NCBI GenBank assembly: GCA_934394595.1
Contig: CAKRRX010000015.1
Coordinates: forward strand, 1 to 36,786
From: an uncultured Blautia sp.
GTDB lineage: Bacteria; Bacillota; Clostridia; Lachnospirales; Lachnospiraceae
Direction of reading: 5' to 3'
DNA: 36,786 nt
Made by a program: the position numbers and the translations under genes. The notes beneath the pieces are model-generated. The model worked only from the letters and a program-made list of their open reading frames with translations, did not search any database and was not told the DNA's origin. Of the stretch, positions 8,279 through 15,391 are shown in pieces; the stretch's first letter is position 1, and each line of letters starts with the position of its first letter.

Positions 8279-8818
8279 GGTAAGCAGGTCAAGAGCCGCT
8301 TTAGAAAGAATGGCATAGCGAGCAGAACGGTTTTTAGTGTGTGGAATATAAAGCCGCATATTTTTGCGATCGACATCCTTATTACGAAGCCGGCATACCT
8401 CACCGATACGAAGTCCTGAGGAATACATGATTGTAACCATGGTTTTCTGTTTTAAATCAGGCATGGAAGAAATAAACTGCCATGTTTCCTGTTTGGAAGG
8501 AACGTAAGGAAGATATTCATCAAACTTACGCATGGGAAGCTGGGTATCATCCCACTGTTTATGAAGAACATACAGTGTAAAGAAACGTAACTGTGAGATG
8601 GCACAGTTGATGGTACGGTCGGAAAGGTTTCTGGATTTCTGTAGCCATCTGATGTAATCACGCAGTTCATCCCATGAAACATCTTCCGGTGATTTGTGAA
8701 GAATGTCAGTCAGAAAATCAAGATAAGCGCAAATGTAGGTACAATAGTTTTTTTAGGTATGGTCAGTAAGACCTCTGAGGGAAATCATTTCCTTGTAAGA
8801 ATTTAAATATTTGTCCAT
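8279..8818 (-). pseudogene. Tyrosine recombinase/integrase, truncated and with internal stop
   Basis: Read leftward from an ATG at 8818 (AAGGAGA ribosome site) it opens MDKYLNSYKEMISLRGLTDHT. An in-frame TAA at 8753-8755 follows, after which the same frame continues KNYCTYICAYLDFLTDIL. The SAM-like core-binding domain runs to about residue 95. The catalytic domain starts near YVPSKQETWQFISSM and includes the first catalytic Arg in SSGLRIGEVCRLRNKDVD. The homology ends at LSKAALDLLT, 8279, where the IS3 fragment begins, so the HxxR and Tyr residues are gone. The stop could be one T-to-A change from a TTA Leu codon. It resembles small integrases found beside IS91-like elements, but that link is tentative. 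Confidence 0.8.
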
Positions 8819-8937
8819 GATAAAATCTCCTTTGAAGTGTAATAAGTAGTAAGAGTTACATTTCAAAAAAGGTGGTGGACGGATAAAAAGATAAGATATG
8901 TAGTTGTTTGAATTAAAATCTAATGGTAAACTAATCA

Positions 8938-9020
8938 TAGCAGTTCTTAAATGTTATGTGATTGTTGTGTTAGGGGTAATTCAACAATACAACATATATT
9001 TAAAAACTGCTATTTTTTTT
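8938..9020 (+). repeat. Long imperfect hairpin with T-run
   Basis: TAGCAGTT at 8938-8945 pairs with AACTGCTA at 9005-9012, and the arms stay largely complementary inward for about 33 bases with a few mismatches. Eight T residues follow at 9013-9020, so on the plus strand it could act as a terminator. It lies between the integrase remnant and the IS200/IS605 element and could equally be an end structure of a lost mobile element. Nothing else is seen in 8840-9030 apart from the integrase ribosome site. Confidence 0.5.
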
Positions 9021-9036
9021 AGAAAGTAGCAAACTT

Positions 9037-9080
9037 TATTGTAACTGGGGCTAGCCGTCGCGCCAGCGACTTGGTACAAT
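9037..9080 (+). repeat. IS200/IS605 left-end hairpin
   Basis: ATTGTA and TACAAT form the outer arms, and a perfect GTCGC-GCCA-GCGAC stem-loop (9057-9070) forms the tip. It lies just before tnpA, where TnpA recognises a folded single-strand left end in this family. Confidence 0.6.
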
Positions 9081-9098
9081 AAAAACATGGAGAAAAAT

Positions 9099-9554
9099 AT
9101 GTTTAATATCAATAATAATGAACTTTCATATGGTAGAGGATATGTGTATTCCCTGCAGTATCATCTGGTATGGTGTACAAAATACCGGAAAAAGGTTTTA
9201 AAAGATGGTATTGATACAGAATGCAAAGAAATGCTCTGTGACCTTGCAGAAGAATATAAATTTCAGATTCTGGCAATGGAGGTTATGCCGGATCATATCC
9301 ATCTGCTTGTAGACTGCAGACCACAGTTTTATATCTCTGATATGATCAAGATCATGAAGGGGAACATTGCCCGGCAGATGTTTCTTGCGCATCCAGAACT
9401 GAAGAAGGAACTTTGGGGAGGGCATCTGTGGAATCCATCTTATTGTGCAGTAACAGTGAGTGACAGGAGCAGAGAACAGGTATGCTCTTACATCGAAGGG
9501 CAAAAAGAAAAACAGAAACCTGAAAGAAGCAGCATTCGGTGTAGAGCCGCGTAG
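9099..9554 (+). CDS. tnpA: IS200/IS605 TnpA, HUH Y1 transposase
   Basis: This small transposase cuts and joins single-stranded DNA at the ends of the element. Motifs are YSLQYHLVWCTKYRKKVL at the N-terminus, the HUH pair in MPDHIHLLVD (His66 and His68), and the catalytic Tyr131 in QVCSYIEGQ. The ATG at 9099 is preferred over the one at 9087, because GGAG at 9089-9092 lies at the right distance for 9099 and nothing suitable precedes 9087. After the Tyr helix the protein runs into QKEKQKPERS and a short tail that overlaps tnpB-derived sequence in another frame, so its C-terminus may be altered. The catalytic core looks intact, so it could still move elements with matching ends. Confidence 0.85.
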   Translation: MFNINNNELSYGRGYVYSLQYHLVWCTKYRKKVLKDGIDTECKEMLCDLAEEYKFQILAMEVMPDHIHLLVDCRPQFYISDMIKIMKGNIARQMFLAHPELKKELWGGHLWNPSYCAVTVSDRSREQVCSYIEGQKEKQKPERSSIRCRAA

Positions 9555-10241
9555 CGGAGCGTACCTGAAACTTTATGATGGCCATGACTGGAAATGGTTC
9601 AGGGTCAGTCTCAGCCATACAGATATGGAATATCTCAGAAAGAATTGGGCAGGAAAAAAGCTGCAGCACCCGTATTGGAAAAAAGGCATCGTAAATACTT
9701 CCTGCGTTTTTCTTATACAGAAGAGGTGCTGCTTACAAAGGCACCTGCAAAAGAACAGGTCATCTGCAGTGTGGATTTAGGACTCAATACGGATGCAGTC
9801 TGTACCATTATGCGGGCAGATGGAACTGTCCTGGGAAGAAAGTTTATCGATTTTTCCAGTGAAAAAGACCGGATGTACCGTGTACTGGGACGGATAAGCA
9901 GGTTCCAGCGGGAGCATGGCTCTGTACCGGTGAAAAGCAGGTGGGCTTATGCGAAGCGTCTTAACACAGAACTCGGAAGAAAGATCGCAGGAACAGTTGT
10001 CCGTGATCCGGGCAATCACAGTCTCTGTACATTCCGGAATGGAAAAAGATATAACTGTGATCTTTCGGCATCCTATAATATTGGAGCAAGATATTTTATA
10101 CGGGAACTCTTAAAACCCCTTCCGGCAACGGAAAGGTCTTTGCTGGAGGCAAAAGTCCCTTCAGTAAAGCGTAGGATCTCATGTGTATATGCGGACTTAA
10201 GAGAACTATTTTCAGAAATGGAGATCTTAAGAGCAGCATAA
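9493..10241 (+). pseudogene. tnpB: TnpB (IS605 OrfB, RuvC-like nuclease) remnant
   Basis: TnpB is the RNA-guided nuclease ancestor of Cas12. Only pieces remain. The N-terminal wedge region is missing; the sequence enters at KGKKKNRNLKEAAFG. A frameshift near 9670 moves the reading to a second frame (LEKRHRKYFLRFSYTEE). RuvC-I is present in CSVDLGLNTDAV. After GRKIAGTVV, near 10008, the text jumps directly to RDPGNHSLCTF, so the RuvC-II Glu region and part of the zinc ribbon are deleted. RuvC-III NCDLSASYNIGARYF and the C-terminus are present. At least three lesions rule out nuclease activity. Confidence 0.85.
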
Positions 10242-10362
10242 ACACAGGCAGATATACAGCGGACTACCTGTGGTGTGGGAACCTGCCATATCTGGCATGG
10301 AAAAAGCGCATGACTGCGCATATCCTAAGTTACAGGCGTATCCGCCGATATTTAGCCTTGTC

Positions 10363-10402
10363 GCTTAAAGCGACTGAGGAGCACGTGACTTTAGTCGTGT
10401 GA
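10363..10402 (+). repeat. IS200/IS605 right-end hairpins
   Basis: GTCGCTT-A-AAGCGAC is a perfect 7-base stem at about 10360-10374. It is followed by CACGTGACTTTAGTCGTG, a second imperfect stem with loop TTTA (about 10382-10399). In related elements this right end supplies both the TnpA target hairpin and the 3-prime scaffold of the omega RNA used by TnpB. Confidence 0.55.
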
Positions 10403-10439
10403 GATCCACAAGTAGATATTCAAGAAAGTGTGCGAAAGG

Positions 10440-11639
10440 CTATCTCTGCTGTCTTGGCCTTTCCGATGCAAAAAGAAGCAGAACAGCCCCAACCAGCGCA
10501 GCAATGGTACCTGTGATGAGCATGGCGTTTACTCCTGCGTGATCCAGAAGGGTGCCGCCAAGCAAAGCCCCAAGAACACTTCCAAGAGTGTAAGTCATGG
10601 TAATATAGGCCTGTCCCTTTATGGCATCTTCCGGTTCCATGATAGAGTTTACATAATAAACAGAAGATACTGAGATCAATGCCCAGCCACCCATCTGGAA
10701 AATCTGAATGACGTAAAAAGCTGCCATATTTGTTACCAGAAGGGAGAACAGGATCTTTAAGGTAAAGAAAATTCCGGAAATGCGAAACCAGATGTCACAG
10801 CGGGCCTTTTTTTGCATATAGCCAAAAAGGAACATGGTAGGAAGCTCCAGTACAGAGCCAAGAGCCATAGCAACTCCCATATCTGCACTGGTGCCGCCTT
10901 TTGTCTCGACAATCTGGAAAGTAAAGTTGTTAATAAAAACATGGCTGATGTAAAGTAAAATACAACCGATCAGTACAATCGTAAAGCGCTTGTATTTCAT
11001 AAAAAAGGCAAGCACACCGGAAGAGGCTGTGCTTTTTCCAGAAGGACTGGCGGCTTTTTGTGGAGACTTCTGGAATGGAAAAAACAAAATAAACAATGTC
11101 AGCAGCCCAAAGCCAAGTAAAATAACAGGCGGGACAGCAGCAGGCCCTTTTTTGTCGACCAGTATGCCAAGAAGATAAGCTGCAACTGCATAAGCAAGGG
11201 AGCCCATTCCACGGGAAATTCCGAAATTTAATTTTCGCCCCTGATTCAGGCTCTCCATGCCAAGAGAATTGATCATAGGAGTGAGAACCTGCAAAAGCGC
11301 AATGCATCCGCCGTAAAAAAGTCCGGTAAAGATCTGGGAACAGCGGGACAGGTTCAAAAGGACTGCAAAGATCAGGGTAATCCCGGCAATAAATAGGGTA
11401 ATTTTTTTCAGAGAAGGACTGGCAGGCCTGTCAGCGTAGCTGGCGATCATCGGCTGTAAAAGTGCAGAGAGAATACCTGCTGCTGCAATCATAATGCCAA
11501 TCTGTGTATTGGAAAAGCCGGTACTGAGCAGATAAATACTGGCAAAACCAACAATGGAAGCAAAATTCATCCAGAAAGAAAACTGGACAAAAGCGTAACG
11601 GGCAGTCAGATCAGACCCGTTTGAGGAAGAGTGTGACAT
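10440..11639 (-). CDS. MFS transporter (MFS_1-like, LacY/nucleoside-permease branch)
   Basis: This integral membrane secondary transporter has about 399 residues and twelve hydrophobic segments. The first begins YAFVQFSFWMNFASIVGFASIYLL and the second half begins after the basic linker near KSPQKAASPSGKSTASSG. The form resembles the LacY/NupG-type group of Firmicutes that take sugars or small glycosides; the substrate is not readable. The ATG at 11639 is chosen because AAAGGAG lies 9 bases upstream; a longer reading from 11729 would include the promoter leader. The gene stands alone and ends close to the IS605 right end. An operator of LacI type overlaps its probable transcription start, so it is probably sugar-regulated. 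Confidence 0.85.
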   Translation of the reverse strand: MSHSSSNGSDLTARYAFVQFSFWMNFASIVGFASIYLLSTGFSNTQIGIMIAAAGILSALLQPMIASYADRPASPSLKKITLFIAGITLIFAVLLNLSRCSQIFTGLFYGGCIALLQVLTPMINSLGMESLNQGRKLNFGISRGMGSLAYAVAAYLLGILVDKKGPAAVPPVILLGFGLLTLFILFFPFQKSPQKAASPSGKSTASSGVLAFFMKYKRFTIVLIGCILLYISHVFINNFTFQIVETKGGTSADMGVAMALGSVLELPTMFLFGYMQKKARCDIWFRISGIFFTLKILFSLLVTNMAAFYVIQIFQMGGWALISVSSVYYVNSIMEPEDAIKGQAYITMTYTLGSVLGALLGGTLLDHAGVNAMLITGTIAALVGAVLLLFASERPRQQR

Positions 11640-11735
11640 GGTGGTGGTCTCCTTTGTAGTTGTGAAAATGTTCTTGACTTTAAAACCTTTATTATGCAGA
11701 CAGGAGAGAGTGTTGCCCCCTGATTGCATAATGTG

Positions 11736-11782
11736 TGTAAAACGATTACCGCTATTATAACACCTGGAAGAAAATATATAAA
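11736..11782 (-). promoter_or_regulatory. Promoter and LacI-type operator of the MFS gene
   Basis: On the minus strand TTTATA (11777-11782), a 17-base spacer and TATAAT (11754-11759) form a promoter. TGTAAAACGATTACC at 11736-11750 lies at the start point and has GTAA/TTAC half-sites. It shares GTAAAACG plus two later T residues with the operators upstream of oppB, which points to repression by a LacI-family protein. Confidence 0.55.
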
Positions 11783-11880
11783 CTGGATAATGAAAAAGTA
11801 GAGACTGATAAGCAGATGTGTTATAATAAGACTGTTGATTCCGTAAATTTTTCCAAAGATAAATAAGAGGTGTATTACAT

Positions 11881-12393
11881 ATGAGATATAAAGACGAGTT
11901 TCATATTGCAGTGACAGCTGTTATGCTTAGTGTGGCTATGGTGGGAATTTCAGTGGTGGTACCCAAGGAAAACCGTGTCCCCAGGGCAAAGACCACATTG
12001 GAGGAGGCACCGGAGACGGCGGCAGAAGCGGAAGCTGCAGCAGAAGAGGCTGGATTCCCGATCTATTCCCAGGAGAGCAATTATGATTATGACAGCTCCC
12101 AGGACTATAGCCAGGACTACAGCCAGAATGACAGCAGTGCTTCTGGCACAGAGGATCCAGGAAGCAGTGGGGATACTTCAGGTAGTGACCAGATCACCTA
12201 TCCATCCGAGGACACCGGAGATGGCAGTACAGACATCCCGGATTATACAGAAGATCCATCTCAGGACTATGGAGACGAAGATGATTCCGGCTGGGATAAT
12301 TCTGGTGAAGATACAGAAGGTGATACCTGGAGCGATGACACTGGCAGTGATGGCAATGGGGAAGCAGACCCGGATATGGTAGTATACGAATAA
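11881..12393 (+). CDS. Small acidic Ser/Asp-rich membrane-anchored protein, unknown function
   Basis: I do not recognise a family for this 170-residue protein. Residues 8-27 (HIAVTAVMLSVAMVGISVVV) form one membrane segment or uncleaved signal, with a charged N-terminus. An Ala/Glu-rich stretch (EAPETAAEAEAAAEEAG) follows, then a low-complexity domain with SQDYSQDYSQND repeats and many Asp, Ser, Gly and Thr residues to the end. No cysteine and no sorting motif are seen. The ATG at 11881 follows AGAGGTG at a fair distance, with TATAAT at 11822-11827 upstream. It is probably displayed outside the membrane as a flexible acidic tail. The terminator directly after it supports a single-gene unit. 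Confidence 0.7.
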   Translation: MRYKDEFHIAVTAVMLSVAMVGISVVVPKENRVPRAKTTLEEAPETAAEAEAAAEEAGFPIYSQESNYDYDSSQDYSQDYSQNDSSASGTEDPGSSGDTSGSDQITYPSEDTGDGSTDIPDYTEDPSQDYGDEDDSGWDNSGEDTEGDTWSDDTGSDGNGEADPDMVVYE

Positions 12394-12397
12394 AAGA

Positions 12398-12458
12398 AAA
12401 TCCCGAAGGGATCTGGCAAAACTGCAAGAGCAGTATCCGGTTCCTTTCGGGATTTTTT
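12398..12458. terminator. Bidirectional intrinsic terminator
   Basis: AAATCCCGAA and TTCGGGATTT form the outer stem, GG/CC pairs follow inside, and the arms are flanked by a T-run on the plus strand (12453-12458) and an A-rich run on the other side. It lies between the convergent acidic-protein gene and the NUDIX gene and can serve both. Confidence 0.85.
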
Positions 12459-12511
12459 GCTGTGATTTTTATTTTATGCTATCAGTGGCAAAAGACCTTT
12501 TGACACTCATA

Positions 12512-13126
12512 TCATTTGATCTCATCAAGAAAAGCAAATGGTTCTTCGTCCTTCAGAAAATGCATCAGCATGTAGGCAGTCATGATCGCCACTTTTTCCT
12601 CTTTCAGAATACGCTTCACTTCCTGGCGGTCTGCCAGAACAACTTCGATTTCCTCGGTATCCTCCTGGGCTTTGGTGCTGATAGCGCCACTGGCATAACC
12701 ATAGACTGTAGCACAGGATTCGTCGGTCATTCCCACCGTAGTAAAGTAAGGCTTCTGATAGGCATCCGGAACCTGAATGGGGGAAAGAGAAAGGCCTGTC
12801 TCCTCATAAAGCTCGCGGATGGCGCCTTCATGATAATTTTCATCCGGCTCTACAAGTCCTGCCGGAAATTCGTAGATGTAATCCCCAAGAGTATAGCGGT
12901 ACTGACGGATCAGAACTACCTTATCATGGGCTTCCCCATAGATGGCATAAATGATCACTCCGTCCGGGTCATTACGCCGGGTCGTTATTTTCAGGCTGTC
13001 TACATCTTTGGCACGGGATGCCACGAAATAATTTACCGATGTGTCATGGACACTTGTGGCTTTTACATTGTAGAGATTTACATAACGATTGTCTGTCTGC
13101 TTTTTAATACTGTTGATTTTTCCCAT
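12512..13126 (-). CDS. NUDIX hydrolase (ADP-ribose pyrophosphatase-like)
   Basis: This cytoplasmic hydrolase cleaves a nucleoside diphosphate linked to another group, such as ADP-ribose or a related sugar nucleotide. The Nudix box is complete at residues 90-112: G, five residues, E, seven residues, then RELYEETGL. The upstream stretch KVVLIRQYRYTLGDYIYEFPAG is typical of ADP-ribose-type enzymes, where Gln/Arg and Glu bind the substrate. 204 residues is normal. It follows ribU by 15 bases and so lies under the FMN riboswitch. This raises the possibility that it acts on a flavin nucleotide such as FAD; that is inference only. AGAGGT is the ribosome site. Confidence 0.9.
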   Translation of the reverse strand: MGKINSIKKQTDNRYVNLYNVKATSVHDTSVNYFVASRAKDVDSLKITTRRNDPDGVIIYAIYGEAHDKVVLIRQYRYTLGDYIYEFPAGLVEPDENYHEGAIRELYEETGLSLSPIQVPDAYQKPYFTTVGMTDESCATVYGYASGAISTKAQEDTEEIEVVLADRQEVKRILKEEKVAIMTAYMLMHFLKDEEPFAFLDEIK

Positions 13127-13141
13127 TGGAACCTCTTTTTC

Positions 13142-13771
13142 TCAGTCACCGCGAAGAATCACACGGATTCGTTTATAAACAAAGAACACGATCACTGAAG
13201 TTAATGTGTATTTAAATAAATTGAATGGTACGAGGATCATCAATGCAAAAGTAAAGAGACTGTTTACGCCACTGTGGATTGCAGCTCCCATACTGAGAAC
13301 CTGGTCAATTGGCATGAAAACACTGTAAGCTGGAAGCAGGAAATATACATTTACAAAGCATGCAAGGATGGTGGTGAGAATCACACCTGCCGCCATACCT
13401 GCTACAGCATGTACTCTTGTCTTCTTATGATGATAACGATAGATCAGGCCTGCCGGAATGATATAAGAACATCCGAAGAGGAAGTTTGCCACATCGCCGA
13501 TACCTGCGGTTAAGGATCCCTTGGTAACCAGATGTACCAGGATCTTCACCAACTCGATCAGGATACCAGCCACCGGGCCCATTGCAAAAGAACCAATCAG
13601 CGGAGGAATTTCTGAGAAATCCAGCTGATAAAAGGATGGTGCCAGAAATGGAAGGGGGACTTCCAGATTCATCAGCACACCTGCTACTGCGCCCAGCATT
13701 GCTATCTGCGCAACGGTTCTGGTACGGGTTCGTTCCATTGCATTGTTGTTTTTGATTACTTGTTCGCTCAT
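13142..13771 (-). CDS. ribU: Riboflavin ECF transporter S component
   Basis: RibU binds riboflavin in the membrane and works with a shared energizing module (EcfA, EcfA', EcfT) that is not in this window. The 209-residue protein has about six hydrophobic segments. Family features are the N-terminal IAMLGAVAGVLMNLEVPLP and the riboflavin-site region APSFYQLDFSEIPPLIGSF, then GPVAGILIELVKILVHLVTKG and GIGDVANFLFG. It starts at ATG 13771 with AAGGAG upstream. The FMN riboswitch and consensus promoter directly upstream make the identification strong. The NUDIX gene follows in the same transcript. Confidence 0.94.
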   Translation of the reverse strand: MSEQVIKNNNAMERTRTRTVAQIAMLGAVAGVLMNLEVPLPFLAPSFYQLDFSEIPPLIGSFAMGPVAGILIELVKILVHLVTKGSLTAGIGDVANFLFGCSYIIPAGLIYRYHHKKTRVHAVAGMAAGVILTTILACFVNVYFLLPAYSVFMPIDQVLSMGAAIHSGVNSLFTFALMILVPFNLFKYTLTSVIVFFVYKRIRVILRGD

Positions 13772-13903
13772 ACTTGTCGCTCCTTAAATTATAATATTTA
13801 AAGAAAATTTCTGCAAGTATGTGGCTGAGATTAAGTGGGAGTGAAGGATGCCGTTTATTTCACACCCGGCAGCTGCCCCATGCTTAAACTGTTTCTGCCA
13901 CAC

Positions 13904-13931
13904 AAAAAGCCCTGGAATTTCTTCCGGGGCT
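13904..13931 (-). terminator. Riboswitch-controlled leader terminator
   Basis: On the minus strand AGCCCCGG and CCAGGGCT pair around a short loop and are followed by TTTTTG. It lies between the FMN aptamer and ribU and is the likely expression platform: FMN binding would favour termination. Confidence 0.8.
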
Positions 13932-13971
13932 ATGAGTACGTACAATTCAAAAAATCTGATCATTATGCGCG

Positions 13972-14100
13972 TTCTTCTCTCATCCAGACTGTACTGTCGG
14001 TTTTGGAATTTCACCAAATCAGCCGCATAAGCGGGTCGCGGACTATACCGCCGGTAGGGAATTTCATCATCCAAAGGACTTCGATCACCCAACCCCGAAG
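13972..14100 (-). promoter_or_regulatory. FMN riboswitch (RFN element)
   Basis: Read on the minus strand the leader contains the RFN consensus blocks in order: CTTCGGGGTTGGGTG, AAATTCCCTACCGGCGGTA, TAGTCCGCGACCCGC, TTTGGTGAAATTCC, and CCGACAGTACAGTCTGGATG followed by AGAGAAG. These are the conserved junction sequences of the FMN aptamer. The promoter lies just upstream and a terminator just downstream, so it controls ribU and the NUDIX gene by FMN level. Confidence 0.96.
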
Positions 14101-14119
14101 AAATTTTCTTTTCCAAATG

Positions 14120-14148
14120 ATTATACAATACCATCAAAAGGATTTCAA
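14120..14148 (-). promoter_or_regulatory. Promoter of the ribU leader
   Basis: On the minus strand TTGAAA (14143-14148), a spacer of exactly 17 bases and TATAAT (14120-14125) form a near-consensus sigma-A promoter. Transcription would begin near 14113, a few bases before the aptamer. Confidence 0.85.
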
Positions 14149-14301
14149 GTAGGAATTAGAGAGAAATATAAAGATGTTAGAGCCTGAAGGTATGTTGCCC
14201 CTAACTCAAAAGCCTTATCAAGCAAGCATGAACAGCTTTTTGAACTTGGGACCCTGATATCAACATATAAATAAAGACGCATAAAAAAATAGACAAAAAA
14301 T

Positions 14302-14314
14302 AAAACGTTTTACT
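14302..14314 (+). promoter_or_regulatory. Upstream LacI-type operator of the opp operon
   Basis: AAAACGTTTTACT has the CG-centred palindrome AAAACGTTTT typical of LacI-family sites. The same 13 bases recur at 14419. The rest of 14149-14301 shows nothing definite. Confidence 0.65.
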
Positions 14315-14364
14315 GTAAACAAAGCTGAAATAATGTATTTTTATATAATTATGACGAAAATTTA

Positions 14365-14393
14365 TTGACGATTCACATTAATTATGTTTAAAT
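14365..14393 (+). promoter_or_regulatory. Candidate promoter of the opp operon
   Basis: TTGACG (14365-14370), a 17-base spacer and TTAAAT (14388-14393) form a moderate sigma-A promoter. It lies between two identical operators, so binding at both could loop it out or block it. Confidence 0.55.
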
Positions 14394-14418
14394 TGGTACA
14401 AGAAATAATAATAAACGG

Positions 14419-14431
14419 AAAACGTTTTACT
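14419..14431 (+). promoter_or_regulatory. Downstream LacI-type operator of the opp operon
   Basis: This is an exact repeat of the 13-base site at 14302-14314. It lies about 20 bases past the probable start of transcription, where a bound repressor would block elongation. The oppB ribosome site and start follow at once. Confidence 0.65.
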
Positions 14432-14462
14432 ATTAAAGGAAGGCGGGAGAGGAGAGTAAGTT

Positions 14463-15380
14463 ATGTTCAAGTACATATGTAAGCGAGTGGTTTCAATTTT
14501 TGTTACACTGTTGATTGTATGTAGTCTCACCTTTGTTATGATGAAGATTATTCCAGGTGGGCCATTTACCGGGGAGAAGAATCTTCCGGACAGTGTGCTG
14601 GAATCACTAAATGAAAAGTACCATCTGAATGATCCTGTATTAAAGCAGTATACGGACTATATCAAAGGTGTTTTTACCTTTAATATGGGTCCCTCTTTTA
14701 AAAAAGTAGGTGTAAATGTTCAGGACATTATTCGTGAGTCCTTCCCGGTTTCCGCTAAATTAGGCGGCGTAACTCTGGTGATCATATTGATCGTGGGAAT
14801 CCCCCTTGGCATCTGGGCTGCTCTGGGAAGAGGAAGATGGCAGGACTACCTGGTCACCATCATAGCTACAGTGGGAATTGCAGTACCAACCTTTGTTACA
14901 GGTTCCCTGATCCTTTACGTGTTCGGGGCAAAGCTTGGCTGGATTCCTACATATGGATTTGATTCCTGGAAATGCTATATAGGTCCCTGTGTTTCCCTGG
15001 CAGCATTTTCCATGGCATTTGTTATGAGACTGACCCGTTCCAGTATGCTTGATGTAATGGGACAGGATTATATCCGTACTGCAAAGGCAAAAGGTCTTCC
15101 AAGAAGAAAAGTAATCTTCAAGCATGCACTCAAAAATGCGCTGATTCCGGTTGTGACTTATGTAGGACCAATGACGGCAGGATTGATGTCAGGATCCTTC
15201 GTAACAGAAAAAATCTTCGCAATCCCGGGAATGGGAAAATTTTATGTAGAAGCGATCAATAACAGAGATTATACCGTTATCATGGGAACTACATTCTTTT
15301 ATGCATTGCTGGCAGCTACCATGATCCTGGTTGTAGATATTGTTTATGCTATTCTGGATCCAAGAATCAAGTATAAATAA
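14463..15380 (+). CDS. oppB: Oligopeptide ABC transporter permease (OppB/DppB family)
   Basis: First permease of a peptide/glycoside-type ABC importer, 305 residues. It shows the OppB N-terminus (MFKYICKRVVSIFVTLLIV), a long extracytoplasmic loop, then the BPD_transp_1 core. The ATPase-contact EAA loop is TAKAKGLPRRKVIFKHALKNA, trimmed here to its key part around residues 202-222, and the end VDIVYAILDPRIKY is typical of the family. It is the first gene of the operon, with AGGAGAG about 8 bases ahead of the ATG. The next gene begins 11 bases after its stop. Confidence 0.95.
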   Translation: MFKYICKRVVSIFVTLLIVCSLTFVMMKIIPGGPFTGEKNLPDSVLESLNEKYHLNDPVLKQYTDYIKGVFTFNMGPSFKKVGVNVQDIIRESFPVSAKLGGVTLVIILIVGIPLGIWAALGRGRWQDYLVTIIATVGIAVPTFVTGSLILYVFGAKLGWIPTYGFDSWKCYIGPCVSLAAFSMAFVMRLTRSSMLDVMGQDYIRTAKAKGLPRRKVIFKHALKNALIPVVTYVGPMTAGLMSGSFVTEKIFAIPGMGKFYVEAINNRDYTVIMGTTFFYALLAATMILVVDIVYAILDPRIKYK

Positions 15381-15391
15381 TTAGGGGGTAA

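Larger units (their letters stand above)
9030..10402 (+). mobile_element. IS200/IS605-family element, degenerate
   Basis: The element contains a tnpA-type gene, a broken tnpB-type gene, and a subterminal hairpin near each end, as expected for single-strand (HUH) transposition. There are no terminal inverted repeats, which is normal for this family. Its right end lies about 40 bases beyond the MFS gene stop, so it sits in the space downstream of that gene. The exact left and right cleavage sites cannot be set by eye. Confidence 0.75.

Noticed and set aside
12476..13198. 240-residue plus-strand open frame
   Set aside because: Antisense to the NUDIX gene, which carries a complete Nudix box.
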